From assembly GCF_963677945.1 (NCBI RefSeq), contig NZ_OY782578.1, positions 1,054,001 to 1,118,000 of the forward strand: a DNA stretch of 64,000 nucleotides, given 5' to 3'. Position numbers and translations under genes: made by a program. The DNA is from an uncultured Bacteroides sp. (GTDB lineage: Bacteria; Bacteroidota; Bacteroidia; Bacteroidales; Bacteroidaceae). Every line of letters begins with the position of its first letter. The first letter of the stretch is position 1. The notes under the pieces are model-generated. The model searched no databases. It worked only from the letters and a program-made list of their open reading frames with translations, and had not been told where the DNA came from. Shown in pieces: positions 25,406-33,930 of the stretch.

Positions 25406-26416
25406 ATGAGCAAAAGTATTTTAGTTACAGGCGCAAGTGGATTTATTGGCAACTTTATAGTAAAAGAGGCGTTGCGCAAAGGCTATGATGTATGGGCCGG
25501 AGTGCGCGCTACAAGTAATCTGGAAGGATTACAGGCTAATAATATCAATTTAATAGAACTTGACTTTGCTCACCCGGCAACACTAAAAGTGCAGCTTGCA
25601 GATTTTAAAGAGACTAATACCAAGTGGGATTATATTATACATACTGCTGGTTTAACCAAATGCAACGATAAAAAAGATTTTGATAAGGTGAATTATGTTG
25701 GAACAAAGAACTTTATAGAGGTTTTAACCAAACTGAACATGATTCCTAAGAAATTTATATATCTAAGTTCTTTAAGTGTATTTGGCCCTATTCATGAAAA
25801 GAAAATGGTAGCAATTTCGGAAGACGATACTCCTAAACCAAATACAGCTTATGGTCTTAGCAAGTTACATGCTGAAGAATATATTAAGGATATTCCTGAT
25901 TTTCCATATCTTATTTATCGTCCAACAGGTGTTTACGGACCACGCGAGAAAGATTATTTTATGATGGCTCAGTCTATTCAGAAACATATTGATTTTGCCG
26001 CCGGATTTCGTAAGCAGCTCCTTACATTTGTATATGTTGCTGATTTGGCTCAGGCAATTTTCCTTGGAATAGAGAAGGATGTTTGCAGAAAATCATATTT
26101 TGTGAGTGACGGAAAAGTCTATACAAGCAGGGATTTTTCAGATTTAATTCAAAATGAGCTAAGAATTCCTTTTGTAATACATGTTAAGTGTCCATTAATT
26201 GTTTTAAAAGTTATATCTTTGTGCGCTGATTTTTTTGCCTCATATTCAGGAAAAAGCAGTACGCTGAATGCAGATAAATACAAAATAATGAAACAAAGGA
26301 ACTGGCAATGTGATATTACCCCTTTAATAGAAGAGTTGGGATACATGCCCCAATATCAATTGGATAAAGGAGTAAAGCAAACAATTGCCTGGTATAAAAA
26401 AGAAGGATGGCTTTAG
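25406..26416 (+). CDS. NAD(P)-dependent epimerase/dehydratase family protein
   Basis: A 336-residue extended short-chain dehydrogenase. The nucleotide-binding motif GASGFIGNFIVKEALRKGYD is at about 8-27, the active-site Ser is in YLSSLSVFGP, and the catalytic pair is YGLSK (about 148-152). YRPTGVYGPREKDYFMM follows, as in 3-beta-hydroxysteroid dehydrogenase and ceramide/ketosphinganine reductase relatives. In B. thetaiotaomicron a protein of this broad type (BT_0972) was reported as a 3-ketosphinganine reductase. The overlap with a PAP2 lipid phosphatase gene makes a lipid substrate plausible, but that is inference. Confidence 0.8.
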   Translation: MSKSILVTGASGFIGNFIVKEALRKGYDVWAGVRATSNLEGLQANNINLIELDFAHPATLKVQLADFKETNTKWDYIIHTAGLTKCNDKKDFDKVNYVGTKNFIEVLTKLNMIPKKFIYLSSLSVFGPIHEKKMVAISEDDTPKPNTAYGLSKLHAEEYIKDIPDFPYLIYRPTGVYGPREKDYFMMAQSIQKHIDFAAGFRKQLLTFVYVADLAQAIFLGIEKDVCRKSYFVSDGKVYTSRDFSDLIQNELRIPFVIHVKCPLIVLKVISLCADFFASYSGKSSTLNADKYKIMKQRNWQCDITPLIEELGYMPQYQLDKGVKQTIAWYKKEGWL

Positions 26417-27372
26417 ATTTGTTTAAGAAGGTTGAGACTCAGAAAGGGTTATTCGCCGTTGAGAAGATTTCGTTGATATATAATCTTCTGACATCAATAT
26501 TGATTCTTTTTATGTTCTCTCAAATGAGTCATCCCATGCAAATGCTGTGGGATAGAATTGTAATTGCAGTATTAACCTTCTGCTTGATGTACCTTTATCG
26601 CCTTGCTCCTTGTAAATTTTCTGCTTTTGTAAGAATTGCAGTTCAAATGGGACTTCTTTCTTACTGGTATCCGGATACCTATGAGTTAAACCGATTATTT
26701 ACTAATTTGGATCACATCTTTGCCTCTGCTGAACAGTTTATATTTAGTTGTCAGCCAGCTGTAGAGTTTAGTAAGCGCTTGCCTTACGAATGGGTAAGTG
26801 AACCTTTTAATCTGGGCTATTTTTCTTATTATCCAATGATTCTGGTTGTGGCATTATATTATTTCTTTCACCGATATGAGTTGTTTGAGAAATGGTCTTT
26901 TGTGATTGTTACTTCGTTTTTTATCTATTACTTTATTTATATTTTACTTCCGGTTGCCGGCCCTCAGTTTTATTTTCCTGCCATTGGTATGGAGAATGTG
27001 TCGCACGGAATATTCCCTGCTATAGGTAATTATTTTAATTTCCATCATGAACTACTTCCCGGACCAGATTATGCACACGGATTCTTTTATAGCTTGGTCG
27101 ACGGATCACAGCAAGTGGGTGAACGCCCAACAGCAGCTTTCCCAAGTTCGCATGTAGGAATGTCCACTATATTAATGATCTCTGCTTTCAGGGAGAACAA
27201 AAAACTAGCCTCGTTCCTTTTGCCTTTCTACATTCTTCTTTGTTGCGCTACAGTATATATTCAGGCTCATTACCTGATTGATGCAATTGCAGGATTTGTC
27301 TCAGCTATCTTTATCTATATTCTTACATCAAAGATTTATAAGAAATGGTTTGCCGAACCATTATTTCGTTGA
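26407..27372 (+). CDS. membrane PAP2-superfamily protein
   Basis: A 321-residue polytopic membrane protein with about six to eight segments. The PAP2 phosphatase/phosphotransferase motifs lie late in the chain: ERPTAAFPSSHVGMSTI (about 238-254) and QAHYLIDAIAGF (about 286-297), with the His and Asp of the acid phosphatase site. The long N-terminal region with extra membrane helices resembles the inositol phosphoryl transferase (AUR1-like) branch more than simple PgpB. It overlaps the preceding gene by 10 bases, so the two proteins are made together. A role in sphingolipid head-group or lipid-phosphate chemistry is inferred. Confidence 0.8.
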   Translation: MALDLFKKVETQKGLFAVEKISLIYNLLTSILILFMFSQMSHPMQMLWDRIVIAVLTFCLMYLYRLAPCKFSAFVRIAVQMGLLSYWYPDTYELNRLFTNLDHIFASAEQFIFSCQPAVEFSKRLPYEWVSEPFNLGYFSYYPMILVVALYYFFHRYELFEKWSFVIVTSFFIYYFIYILLPVAGPQFYFPAIGMENVSHGIFPAIGNYFNFHHELLPGPDYAHGFFYSLVDGSQQVGERPTAAFPSSHVGMSTILMISAFRENKKLASFLLPFYILLCCATVYIQAHYLIDAIAGFVSAIFIYILTSKIYKKWFAEPLFR

Positions 27373-27481
27373 TATATATTTCGTTAAATAGCTAAATAGA
27401 TTTAAGAATATCACTACTATTGGTGATGTTGTATCCTTGTTTTACCTAAATGTGGTGATTTCCTTTGATTACTAGGTGCTG

Positions 27482-27489
27482 TACCTTTG
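27482..27489 (+). promoter_or_regulatory. -7 box for the TonB-dependent receptor
   Basis: TACCTTTG matches TAnnTTTG, 34 bases before the ATG. A TTTG at 27464-27467 is closer than the usual -33 spacing. Confidence 0.55.
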
Positions 27490-27523
27490 CTGCCATTAAT
27501 AAACATATAAATGGTATAAGTAA

Positions 27524-29890
27524 ATGGGAAAGAGATTTAGTTTAAAATTCAACGTTTGTTTTACTTTGTTTTTATTGCTTGGCGTGTTAATAGCTAATGC
27601 TGATACTGGATTTGGTAAAATTAAAGGCTTTGTGAAGAATACAAAAAATAAGCCTCTTCAGAATGTTAACGTTGCAATACAAGGCACATCTGTAAATGCT
27701 ATATCCAATAATTCCGGAGAATTCACTCTGGATAATGTTCAATCAGGCAGTAATACGTTGGTTGTAACAATGATAGGTTATGGAACTCAGAAGAAGCAAA
27801 TAACAATTTCATCAGGAGAAATTACTGAATGCAGTTTTATGCTGGATGATAATACTTATAACCTTAATGAGGTAACAATTACATCCTCGAAACAAATTTA
27901 TAATCCAAAAGAAATCTCTTCATCTTTGAGGCTGGGAACTCCTATCTTAAATATACCTCAGAATGTTCAGGTAATTGATCAGTCGCTTTTGGCTGATCAG
28001 CAAGTCAACTCAATGCTAGAAGGAGTTTCAAGAAATGTAAGTGGAGTAAGACGTATGGAACATTGGGATACGTATGCGTTGTTGTATATGCGTGGGTCTC
28101 AGGTTGCCGCTTTCCGAAATGGAATGAATGTTCAGATGCCGTGGGGGCCTTTAGCTGAAGACATGAGCATGGTAGACCGAATTGAATTTGTAAAAGGACC
28201 AGCCGGATTTATGTTAGCTAGCGGTGAGCCCAGCGGTTTTTATAATATTGTAACTAAGAAACCTACTGGCAATACTAAGGGGAGTACTTCTACCTCTTTA
28301 GGGAGCAACGACTTATATCGTGCAGCATTAGATGTTGATGGTATACTTACAAAAGATAAGAAGCTTCTTGTCAGATTAAATATGATGGGGCAGAGTGCTG
28401 GTTCTCACCGTCCGTATGAGTGGAGCAAGAAATATATTATTGCTCCTGTTCTGAGTTATAACTTTGACGATAAAACATCTTTGACTGCCGAATATACTTA
28501 TCAGCATCAGCAAATGTCTGTTGTTGGTTCTAGTTATGTTTTCGGATTAAATGGATATGGTGAATTGCCTTATGACTTTACTACGGTTGAACCTAACCTT
28601 GATCCAACCAGTATTAACGATCATAGTTTATTTCTTACCTTGAATCATCAGTTTAATAAAGACTGGAAATTTACCGGACAACTCGCTTATTTAAATTTTA
28701 ATCAGAAAGGTTCTTCTTTATGGCCTACATCATTGGACTTGGATGGAACGTTACATCGCCGCTTAACAATATGGGATGCTTTTAATGAAGCAAAACTCGG
28801 GCAATTCTTTGTTAATGGAAAAGTTACTACGGGTGGTATAAATCACCGCATTTTGGCCGGCCTTGATATGGGAAGTAAAAACTATATTGCTGATTGGGGA
28901 CAAGCTTTTGATTTAGAAGGATCAGTTCCTTTTAATATATATAATCTACAACATGGAACACTCACTGCTTCCACACTTCCAAAGTTTGATAGAAGTCTTA
29001 GCCTTAGAGCTCGTGCCGGTAATAATATTGTAAATCAGAATTATACAGCATTATATGTTCAGGATGAACTTGGATTTTTTAATGATATTCTTCGTGTGAC
29101 ACTTGCGGGGCGTGTTACCAGAAATAAAACAAGTAGTTACGGAAGTAATACTGATGATACAAAATTCACTCCTCGAGTAGGAGTAAGCGCTGCTGTTGAT
29201 AAGTCTACTTCTGTTTACGGATTATATGATCAGGCATTTGTCCCTCAGACAGGAACTGATTATACAGGAAAAGCTTTTGATCCTATTACCGGGAACAATC
29301 TTGAATTTGGGATAAAGAAAAATTGGTTTGATGGTTACTGGAATTCAACCGTCAGCGTATATAGAATAACAAAGAACAATGTATTAACAACCGATGAAAA
29401 TCATCCGCAATATTCAGTTCAGTTAGGCCAGAGCCGTACTCAAGGTGTTGAATTCGACTTAAAAGGACGTCTGTTTAAAGGTATGAATGTGATTTTTAAT
29501 TATGCGTATACAGATTCAAAGGTTACAAAAGACGCTGATATAAACAAAGTTGGACAAAGTATGGCTGGCACAACCAAACATATAACCAATGGTTGGGTAA
29601 ACTACACAATTCAAGAAGGAGCCTTGGCTAATTTAGGATTTTCTTTAGGTTACCAATGGCAGCTAGATCGCTCAGCCTGGTATGTATTTAGTGGTACAAA
29701 TTCAGAATTGCCTGATTATTTCAGAATGGATGGTGCTGTATCCTGGAAAAAAGATAAGATTTCTTTGTCGCTTAATGTGAATAATCTATTAAATGACTAT
29801 CTTTATTCCGGTTCTCCTTATGGAAATTTCTATTATTGGCAAACAGAACCACTTCGTAATTTCCGTTTGAATTTAACATATAACTTCTAA
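27524..29890 (+). CDS. TonB-dependent siderophore-type receptor
   Basis: A 788-residue outer-membrane receptor. After a signal peptide (to about residue 26) comes a carboxypeptidase-regulatory-like beta domain (about 32-115, GKIKGFVKNTKNKPLQNVNV), common in Bacteroidetes receptors. The plug domain follows (about 125-250) with LNIPQNVQVIDQSLLADQQV and RIEFVKGPAGFMLASGEPSG, the pattern of FhuA/FoxA-type ferric siderophore receptors. The 22-strand barrel ends in the aromatic C-terminus FRLNLTYNF. The stop codon overlaps the start of a PepSY membrane protein by one base, the usual partner of such receptors. Iron-siderophore uptake is likely; the ligand is unknown. Confidence 0.9.
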   Translation: MGKRFSLKFNVCFTLFLLLGVLIANADTGFGKIKGFVKNTKNKPLQNVNVAIQGTSVNAISNNSGEFTLDNVQSGSNTLVVTMIGYGTQKKQITISSGEITECSFMLDDNTYNLNEVTITSSKQIYNPKEISSSLRLGTPILNIPQNVQVIDQSLLADQQVNSMLEGVSRNVSGVRRMEHWDTYALLYMRGSQVAAFRNGMNVQMPWGPLAEDMSMVDRIEFVKGPAGFMLASGEPSGFYNIVTKKPTGNTKGSTSTSLGSNDLYRAALDVDGILTKDKKLLVRLNMMGQSAGSHRPYEWSKKYIIAPVLSYNFDDKTSLTAEYTYQHQQMSVVGSSYVFGLNGYGELPYDFTTVEPNLDPTSINDHSLFLTLNHQFNKDWKFTGQLAYLNFNQKGSSLWPTSLDLDGTLHRRLTIWDAFNEAKLGQFFVNGKVTTGGINHRILAGLDMGSKNYIADWGQAFDLEGSVPFNIYNLQHGTLTASTLPKFDRSLSLRARAGNNIVNQNYTALYVQDELGFFNDILRVTLAGRVTRNKTSSYGSNTDDTKFTPRVGVSAAVDKSTSVYGLYDQAFVPQTGTDYTGKAFDPITGNNLEFGIKKNWFDGYWNSTVSVYRITKNNVLTTDENHPQYSVQLGQSRTQGVEFDLKGRLFKGMNVIFNYAYTDSKVTKDADINKVGQSMAGTTKHITNGWVNYTIQEGALANLGFSLGYQWQLDRSAWYVFSGTNSELPDYFRMDGAVSWKKDKISLSLNVNNLLNDYLYSGSPYGNFYYWQTEPLRNFRLNLTYNF

Positions 29891-31020
29891 TGATTAGTTT
29901 AAAAAAAGCAATAAAGAAGATACATTTATGGTTGGGATTGGCTTCTGGAATCGTAGTGTTTATTGTCTGTGTTACAGGTTGTCTATGGGTGTTTAATAAA
30001 GAAATAAACAGCGCATTTCTTCCCGATATGTCTGTTCAGAATTCGGGACACCTGCTTCCTCCTTCCAGACTAAAGACTATTGCTGGGGCTTATTGCCCGG
30101 GGGCGGAAGCTGTGAATGTGCAATACTATAAGGGCAAAGCTGCTCAACTAACTTTAACGAAGGAAAAAGAAAGAACGCAGCTTTTTGTTAATCCTTATAC
30201 AGGTGCTGTGATATATAAAAAGGGGAATTCCTTTGACTTTTTCCGTTTTGTTTTGAATGGACATCGCACTCTTTGGTTACCTAAAGATATAGGACATCTG
30301 GTTGTTAACTACGGAGTGATGATCTTCGTCATCACTCTATTATCAGGCTTGGTACTTTGGTGGCCTAAAAGCCGGAAAGGATTACGTAACGGAACTAGAT
30401 TTATGTGGAAAAAGTCTACAGGGAGTACTAAGCGCCTGTTTGACTTACATAATGTTCTGGGTTTTTATGCCTGCATTGTATTATTGGCTATTGGAATGAC
30501 AGGTATGGTTTGGGGATTGGAATGGTGGTCGAAAGGAACATATTGGATAACAACCGGAGGTGCGAAACTACCGGATTGGGGAGTTGCTCAGTCGGATACC
30601 CTTAAAACAGGAACAAAAATAACGCCGGACAAGGCTGTTGATTATGTTTTCTTTAAATTATTGCCTGAATATCCTGAAGCTGAAGGTTTTCAATTTGGTT
30701 ATGCCAGCCCAGAAGAGGCATCTTCTTCCATATATGCTGCAGTTTATCCTGACGTAGATAAATATTATAACCGTGATGTTTTTTCATTCGACCGTTATAC
30801 ATTGAAGGAAATCCCTCAAAAAGGTCCTTATGTGGGTAAGTATGCTGATGCTGGTTTTGGAGATAAGCTTCGAAGAATGAATTATGATATCCATGTTGGA
30901 ACTATATGGGGTTTACCCGGAAAAGTTATTGTGTTTTTTGCAGCCTTGATAGGTGCTACATTGCCGGTTACAGGTTTTCTGCTGTGGTGGAGACGTACAC
31001 AAAAGAAAAAGAAACGTTGA
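29890..31020 (+). CDS. PepSY-associated membrane protein, probable siderophore reductase-type partner
   Basis: A 376-residue inner-membrane protein of the PepSY-associated TM helix family. Membrane segments are LWLGLASGIVVFIVCVTGCL at the N-terminus, VVNYGVMIFVITLLSGLVLW and LGFYACIVLLAIGMTGMVWG in the middle, and VIVFFAALIGATLPVTGFLL near the C-terminus. The motif HLWLGLASG and the histidines around the helices (NGHRTLWLP, DLHNVLGF, NYDIHVG) suggest haem or metal contact. Relatives next to siderophore receptors are thought to reduce ferric iron. Translation is coupled to the receptor gene (TAATG). Confidence 0.85.
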   Translation: MISLKKAIKKIHLWLGLASGIVVFIVCVTGCLWVFNKEINSAFLPDMSVQNSGHLLPPSRLKTIAGAYCPGAEAVNVQYYKGKAAQLTLTKEKERTQLFVNPYTGAVIYKKGNSFDFFRFVLNGHRTLWLPKDIGHLVVNYGVMIFVITLLSGLVLWWPKSRKGLRNGTRFMWKKSTGSTKRLFDLHNVLGFYACIVLLAIGMTGMVWGLEWWSKGTYWITTGGAKLPDWGVAQSDTLKTGTKITPDKAVDYVFFKLLPEYPEAEGFQFGYASPEEASSSIYAAVYPDVDKYYNRDVFSFDRYTLKEIPQKGPYVGKYADAGFGDKLRRMNYDIHVGTIWGLPGKVIVFFAALIGATLPVTGFLLWWRRTQKKKKR

Positions 31021-31047
31021 AATTTATAGTTAATCACTTATTATAGT

Positions 31048-31083
31048 AAAAGGCGGGAAGATGTGATATCTTTCCGCCTTTTT
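31048..31083. terminator. bidirectional terminator between the PepSY gene and dusB
   Basis: An AAAGGCGGGAAGAT arm pairs with ATCTTTCCGCCTTT across a short loop, with T on both strands outside the stem. Confidence 0.85.
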
Positions 31084-31096
31084 ATCTTTTTACTAT

Positions 31097-32083
31097 TTAT
31101 GCATGTTCCTGAACTATCTTATCAAATATTTCAAAGAGAGCTTCCTGTGTATCTGCTCTGAGCATTGCAATACGAGTATCCCTGAAGTTTGGAATGCCTT
31201 TAAATAATGGAGATGCTGCCAGATGCCTGCGCACATGGATAATTCCCCTACGTTCATCAAGTCTTTCAATGCTTTGCTTTGTTTGTTCACGCAGAACATC
31301 CATCTTCCACTCAAAAGATAAAGGAGGAAGTTCCTCTCCGGTTTCAAGATAATGCTTTATCTCTTTGAATATCCACGGACGGCCAAAGGTTGCGCGACCA
31401 ACCATAATAGCGTCTACGCCATAGCGGTCAAAATATTCCTTTACTTGTTGGGGAGTTGTTATGTCTCCGTTACCAATAATCGGGATATGCATGCGAGGGT
31501 TATTCTTCACTTCACCAATGAGAGTCCAGTCGGCTTCACCTGTATACATCTGGCTTCTTGTTCTGCCGTGAATGGTAAGAGCTGCAACACCACAATCTTG
31601 TAATTGCTCGGCAAGTTCTACAATAACCTTGCTGTTGCTATCCCAGCCAAGACGAGTCTTAACTGTAACAGGAATATTAACCGCATCTACCACAGCTTTA
31701 GTTATCTCGAGCATTTTAGGAATGTTCTGAAGCATACCTGCTCCGGCACCTTTACCTGCTACCTTTTTCACGGGGCAACCAAAGTTTATATCCAGAATAT
31801 CGGGCTTTGCTGCCTCGACAATCTTAGCTGCTTCAACCATCGGTTCTACTTCCCGTCCGTAAATTTGCATGGCAACCGGGCGCTCTTCATCACAAATGGT
31901 GAGCTTCTGGGTGGTTTTATTCACAAAACGCACCAGTGCATCGCTAGAGATAAACTCTGTATATACCATGTCTGCCCCGAATTGCTTGCACAGCAGTCGG
32001 AAAGCAATATCTGTAACGTCCTCCATGGGAGCAAGGAATATGGGGCGTTCCCCTAAATCTATAGAGCCAATTTTCATAATCAT
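31097..32083 (-). CDS. dusB: tRNA-dihydrouridine synthase, DusB-like
   Basis: Flavoenzyme that reduces uridine to dihydrouridine in tRNA. The TIM-barrel shows MEDVTDIAFRLLCKQFGAD near the N-terminus, DINFGCPVKKVAGKGAGAGM with the catalytic Cys, VTVKTRLGWD, LTIHGRTRSQMYTG and the FMN phosphate site VDAIMVGRATFGRPWIF. A helical RNA-binding domain follows. The start is placed at 32083 (MIMKIGSIDLGERP), giving 328 residues; ATG at 32077 is equally possible. A longer frame to 32131 would run into the divergent promoter region and adds non-conserved sequence, so it is not used. Confidence 0.92.
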   Translation of the reverse strand: MIMKIGSIDLGERPIFLAPMEDVTDIAFRLLCKQFGADMVYTEFISSDALVRFVNKTTQKLTICDEERPVAMQIYGREVEPMVEAAKIVEAAKPDILDINFGCPVKKVAGKGAGAGMLQNIPKMLEITKAVVDAVNIPVTVKTRLGWDSNSKVIVELAEQLQDCGVAALTIHGRTRSQMYTGEADWTLIGEVKNNPRMHIPIIGNGDITTPQQVKEYFDRYGVDAIMVGRATFGRPWIFKEIKHYLETGEELPPLSFEWKMDVLREQTKQSIERLDERRGIIHVRRHLAASPLFKGIPNFRDTRIAMLRADTQEALFEIFDKIVQEHA

Positions 32084-32118
32084 CTTATTCTTGGCTGCAA
32101 AATTACACAAAAAACCAC

Positions 32119-32126
32119 TACCTTTG
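32119..32126 (+). promoter_or_regulatory. -7 box for the U32 peptidase-family gene
   Basis: TACCTTTG is an exact TAnnTTTG match, 24 bases before the ATG at 32151. Because it lies just upstream of the dusB start, the two genes diverge from about 70 bases. Confidence 0.65.
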
Positions 32127-32150
32127 CACACAACTAATTATAAAATAGGT

Positions 32151-33425
32151 ATGAATCACCAGTTAAAAGATTTTGAAATTATGGCGCCTGCGGGTTCTCG
32201 CGAATCTTTAGCCGCCGCAATTCAGGCAGGAGCAGATTCAATTTACTTCGGTATAGAGAATCTGAATATGCGTGCCCACTCAGCAAACACCTTTACTATA
32301 AATGACTTGAAAGAGATTGCTCAGATATGTAATGAGCATAATATGAAGAGTTATCTGACTATAAATACAATTATTTACGATAACGATATTCCTTTGATGC
32401 GTAGCATTATTGATGCTGCAAAAGAAGCCGGTATTTCTGCTATTATTGCTGCAGATGTTGCAGTGATGACTTACGCCCGGTCTATTGATCAGGAAGTACA
32501 TCTTTCTACTCAGCTTAATATTTCGAATGCAGAAGCCTTGAAATTCTACGCACAGTTTGCAGATGTTGTGGTACTTGCCCGCGAACTGAATTTAAAGCAG
32601 GTTCGCGCAATTTACGATAAGATAAAAGAAGATAATATATGCGGACCGAGCGGAGAAGAACTCCGTATTGAGATGTTCTGCCACGGTGCGCTTTGTATGG
32701 CGGTATCGGGTAAATGCTATCTTTCTTTGCATGAAATGAATTCATCTGCCAATCGCGGAGCTTGCATGCAGATATGCCGCAGAGCTTATGACGTGAAAGA
32801 TAAGGATACCGGCCTTGAACTGGAAGTGGACAACGAATATATTATGTCTCCGAAGGATTTGAAAACTATTCACTTCATGGATGAGATGATAGAAGCCGGA
32901 GTAAGAGTGCTCAAGATTGAAGGACGGGCACGCGGACCTGAGTATGTTCGTACCGTTGTAGAGTGTTACAAACAGGCAATTCAGTCTTGTTTGGACGGAA
33001 CATTCACCGACGAAAAAGTTGAGGCTTGGGATAATCGTCTGAAGACTGTCTTTAACCGTGGATTCTGGAACGGATATTATCTGGGACAAAAGCTAGGAGA
33101 GTGGAGTAAAAACTATGGTTCGGAAGCTACAGAACGGAAAGTTTATGTAGGCAAGGCTGTGAAATATTTCAGCAACATCAATGTTGCCGAATTTATGCTG
33201 GAAGCGGGTGAACTGAAACTGGGAGACAAACTGTTGGTTACCGGTCCAACTACCGGAGCCCTCTTTGCAACGCTCGAAGAAGCACGAGTAGATTTGAAGC
33301 CTGTAGAGGTGGTTCATAAAAGGGAGCACTTCTCTATGAAATTTTCCGAGAAGATTCGTCCAAACGACAAGCTATATAAAATAATCTCCGCCGAGGAATT
33401 AAAGAAATCTCGTACAAAAGAATGA
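32151..33425 (+). CDS. peptidase U32 family protein, tRNA hydroxylation type
   Basis: A 424-residue protein with the U32 signature: EMFCHGALCMAVSGKCYLS followed by RGACMQICRRAYDV, whose cysteines hold an iron-sulfur cluster in studied relatives. The N-terminal barrel starts MAPAGSRESLAAAIQAGADS. E. coli relatives TrhP (YegQ) and RlhA hydroxylate tRNA or rRNA uridine/cytidine; the length and C-terminal beta domain resemble TrhP, so 5-hydroxyuridine formation in tRNA is the best guess. The start at 32151 fits the promoter; an upstream in-frame extension lies antisense to dusB and is rejected. The last codons (RTKE and stop) come from the 22-base repeat array. Confidence 0.88.
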   Translation: MNHQLKDFEIMAPAGSRESLAAAIQAGADSIYFGIENLNMRAHSANTFTINDLKEIAQICNEHNMKSYLTINTIIYDNDIPLMRSIIDAAKEAGISAIIAADVAVMTYARSIDQEVHLSTQLNISNAEALKFYAQFADVVVLARELNLKQVRAIYDKIKEDNICGPSGEELRIEMFCHGALCMAVSGKCYLSLHEMNSSANRGACMQICRRAYDVKDKDTGLELEVDNEYIMSPKDLKTIHFMDEMIEAGVRVLKIEGRARGPEYVRTVVECYKQAIQSCLDGTFTDEKVEAWDNRLKTVFNRGFWNGYYLGQKLGEWSKNYGSEATERKVYVGKAVKYFSNINVAEFMLEAGELKLGDKLLVTGPTTGALFATLEEARVDLKPVEVVHKREHFSMKFSEKIRPNDKLYKIISAEELKKSRTKE

Positions 33426-33482
33426 TTTCTTCTGTACAAAACAATTAATTCTTTTGTACAGAAGAATGCAATCTTTTGTACA
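33411..33482. repeat. 22-base periodic TGTACA palindrome array, copy B
   Basis: Cores start at 33411 (CGTACA), 33433, 33455 and 33477 (all TGTACA), again exactly 22 bases apart. The first unit overlaps the last 15 bases of the U32 gene, including its stop codon. Linkers match those of copies A and C with the same near-palindromic pattern. Confidence 0.85.
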
Positions 33483-33522
33483 AGAGAATTTTAATTGTTC
33501 GAATAACCTTAAAAACACTCTT

Positions 33523-33930
33523 ATGGATAAATATATTTTTGAACTGAATATGAAAGTGCGCGACTATGAATGTGATATGCAGGGAATAGTCAACAATGCT
33601 ATTTATCAGCATTATCTGGAACATACACGCCACGAATTTATAACCACACTCGGCATTAACTTTGCCGAATTGCACGGGCAACGACTCGATCCTGTAGTTG
33701 CGCGGATTTCTATTGCTTATAAAACTCCATTGCATAGCGGGGAAGAATTTGTTTCCAAGCTTTATATTGAGAAAGAAGGGGTGAAGTATGTTTTCTATCA
33801 GGATATATTTCGCTTATCTGATGGAAAGCCATCCATTAAATCAAAAGTAGAGTTGGTGTGTATTACCAATGGGCGATTAGGACATAGTGAACTTTTTGAT
33901 AAAGCATTCGAACCTTATTTCGCCAAATGA
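33523..33930 (+). CDS. acyl-CoA thioesterase, 4HBT hot-dog fold
   Basis: A 135-residue protein of the 4-hydroxybenzoyl-CoA thioesterase type that hydrolyses acyl-CoA. The motif KVRDYECDMQGIVNNAIYQHYLEHTRHEF contains the equivalent of the catalytic Asp region (CDMQGIVNN). The rest has the pattern of the hot-dog beta sheet (ARISIAYKTPLHSGEEF). The chosen ATG at 33523 gives MDKYIFELNMKVRD, the normal family start; an in-frame ATG at 33454 lies inside the repeat array and is unlikely. It overlaps dprA by 4 bases (ATGA). Confidence 0.88.
   Translation: MDKYIFELNMKVRDYECDMQGIVNNAIYQHYLEHTRHEFITTLGINFAELHGQRLDPVVARISIAYKTPLHSGEEFVSKLYIEKEGVKYVFYQDIFRLSDGKPSIKSKVELVCITNGRLGHSELFDKAFEPYFAK

Noticed and set aside
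31869..32150. N-terminal extension of the U32 protein
   Set aside because: The added residues are antisense to dusB, and a good -7 box at 32119 lies inside the extension, so ATG at 32151 is preferred.
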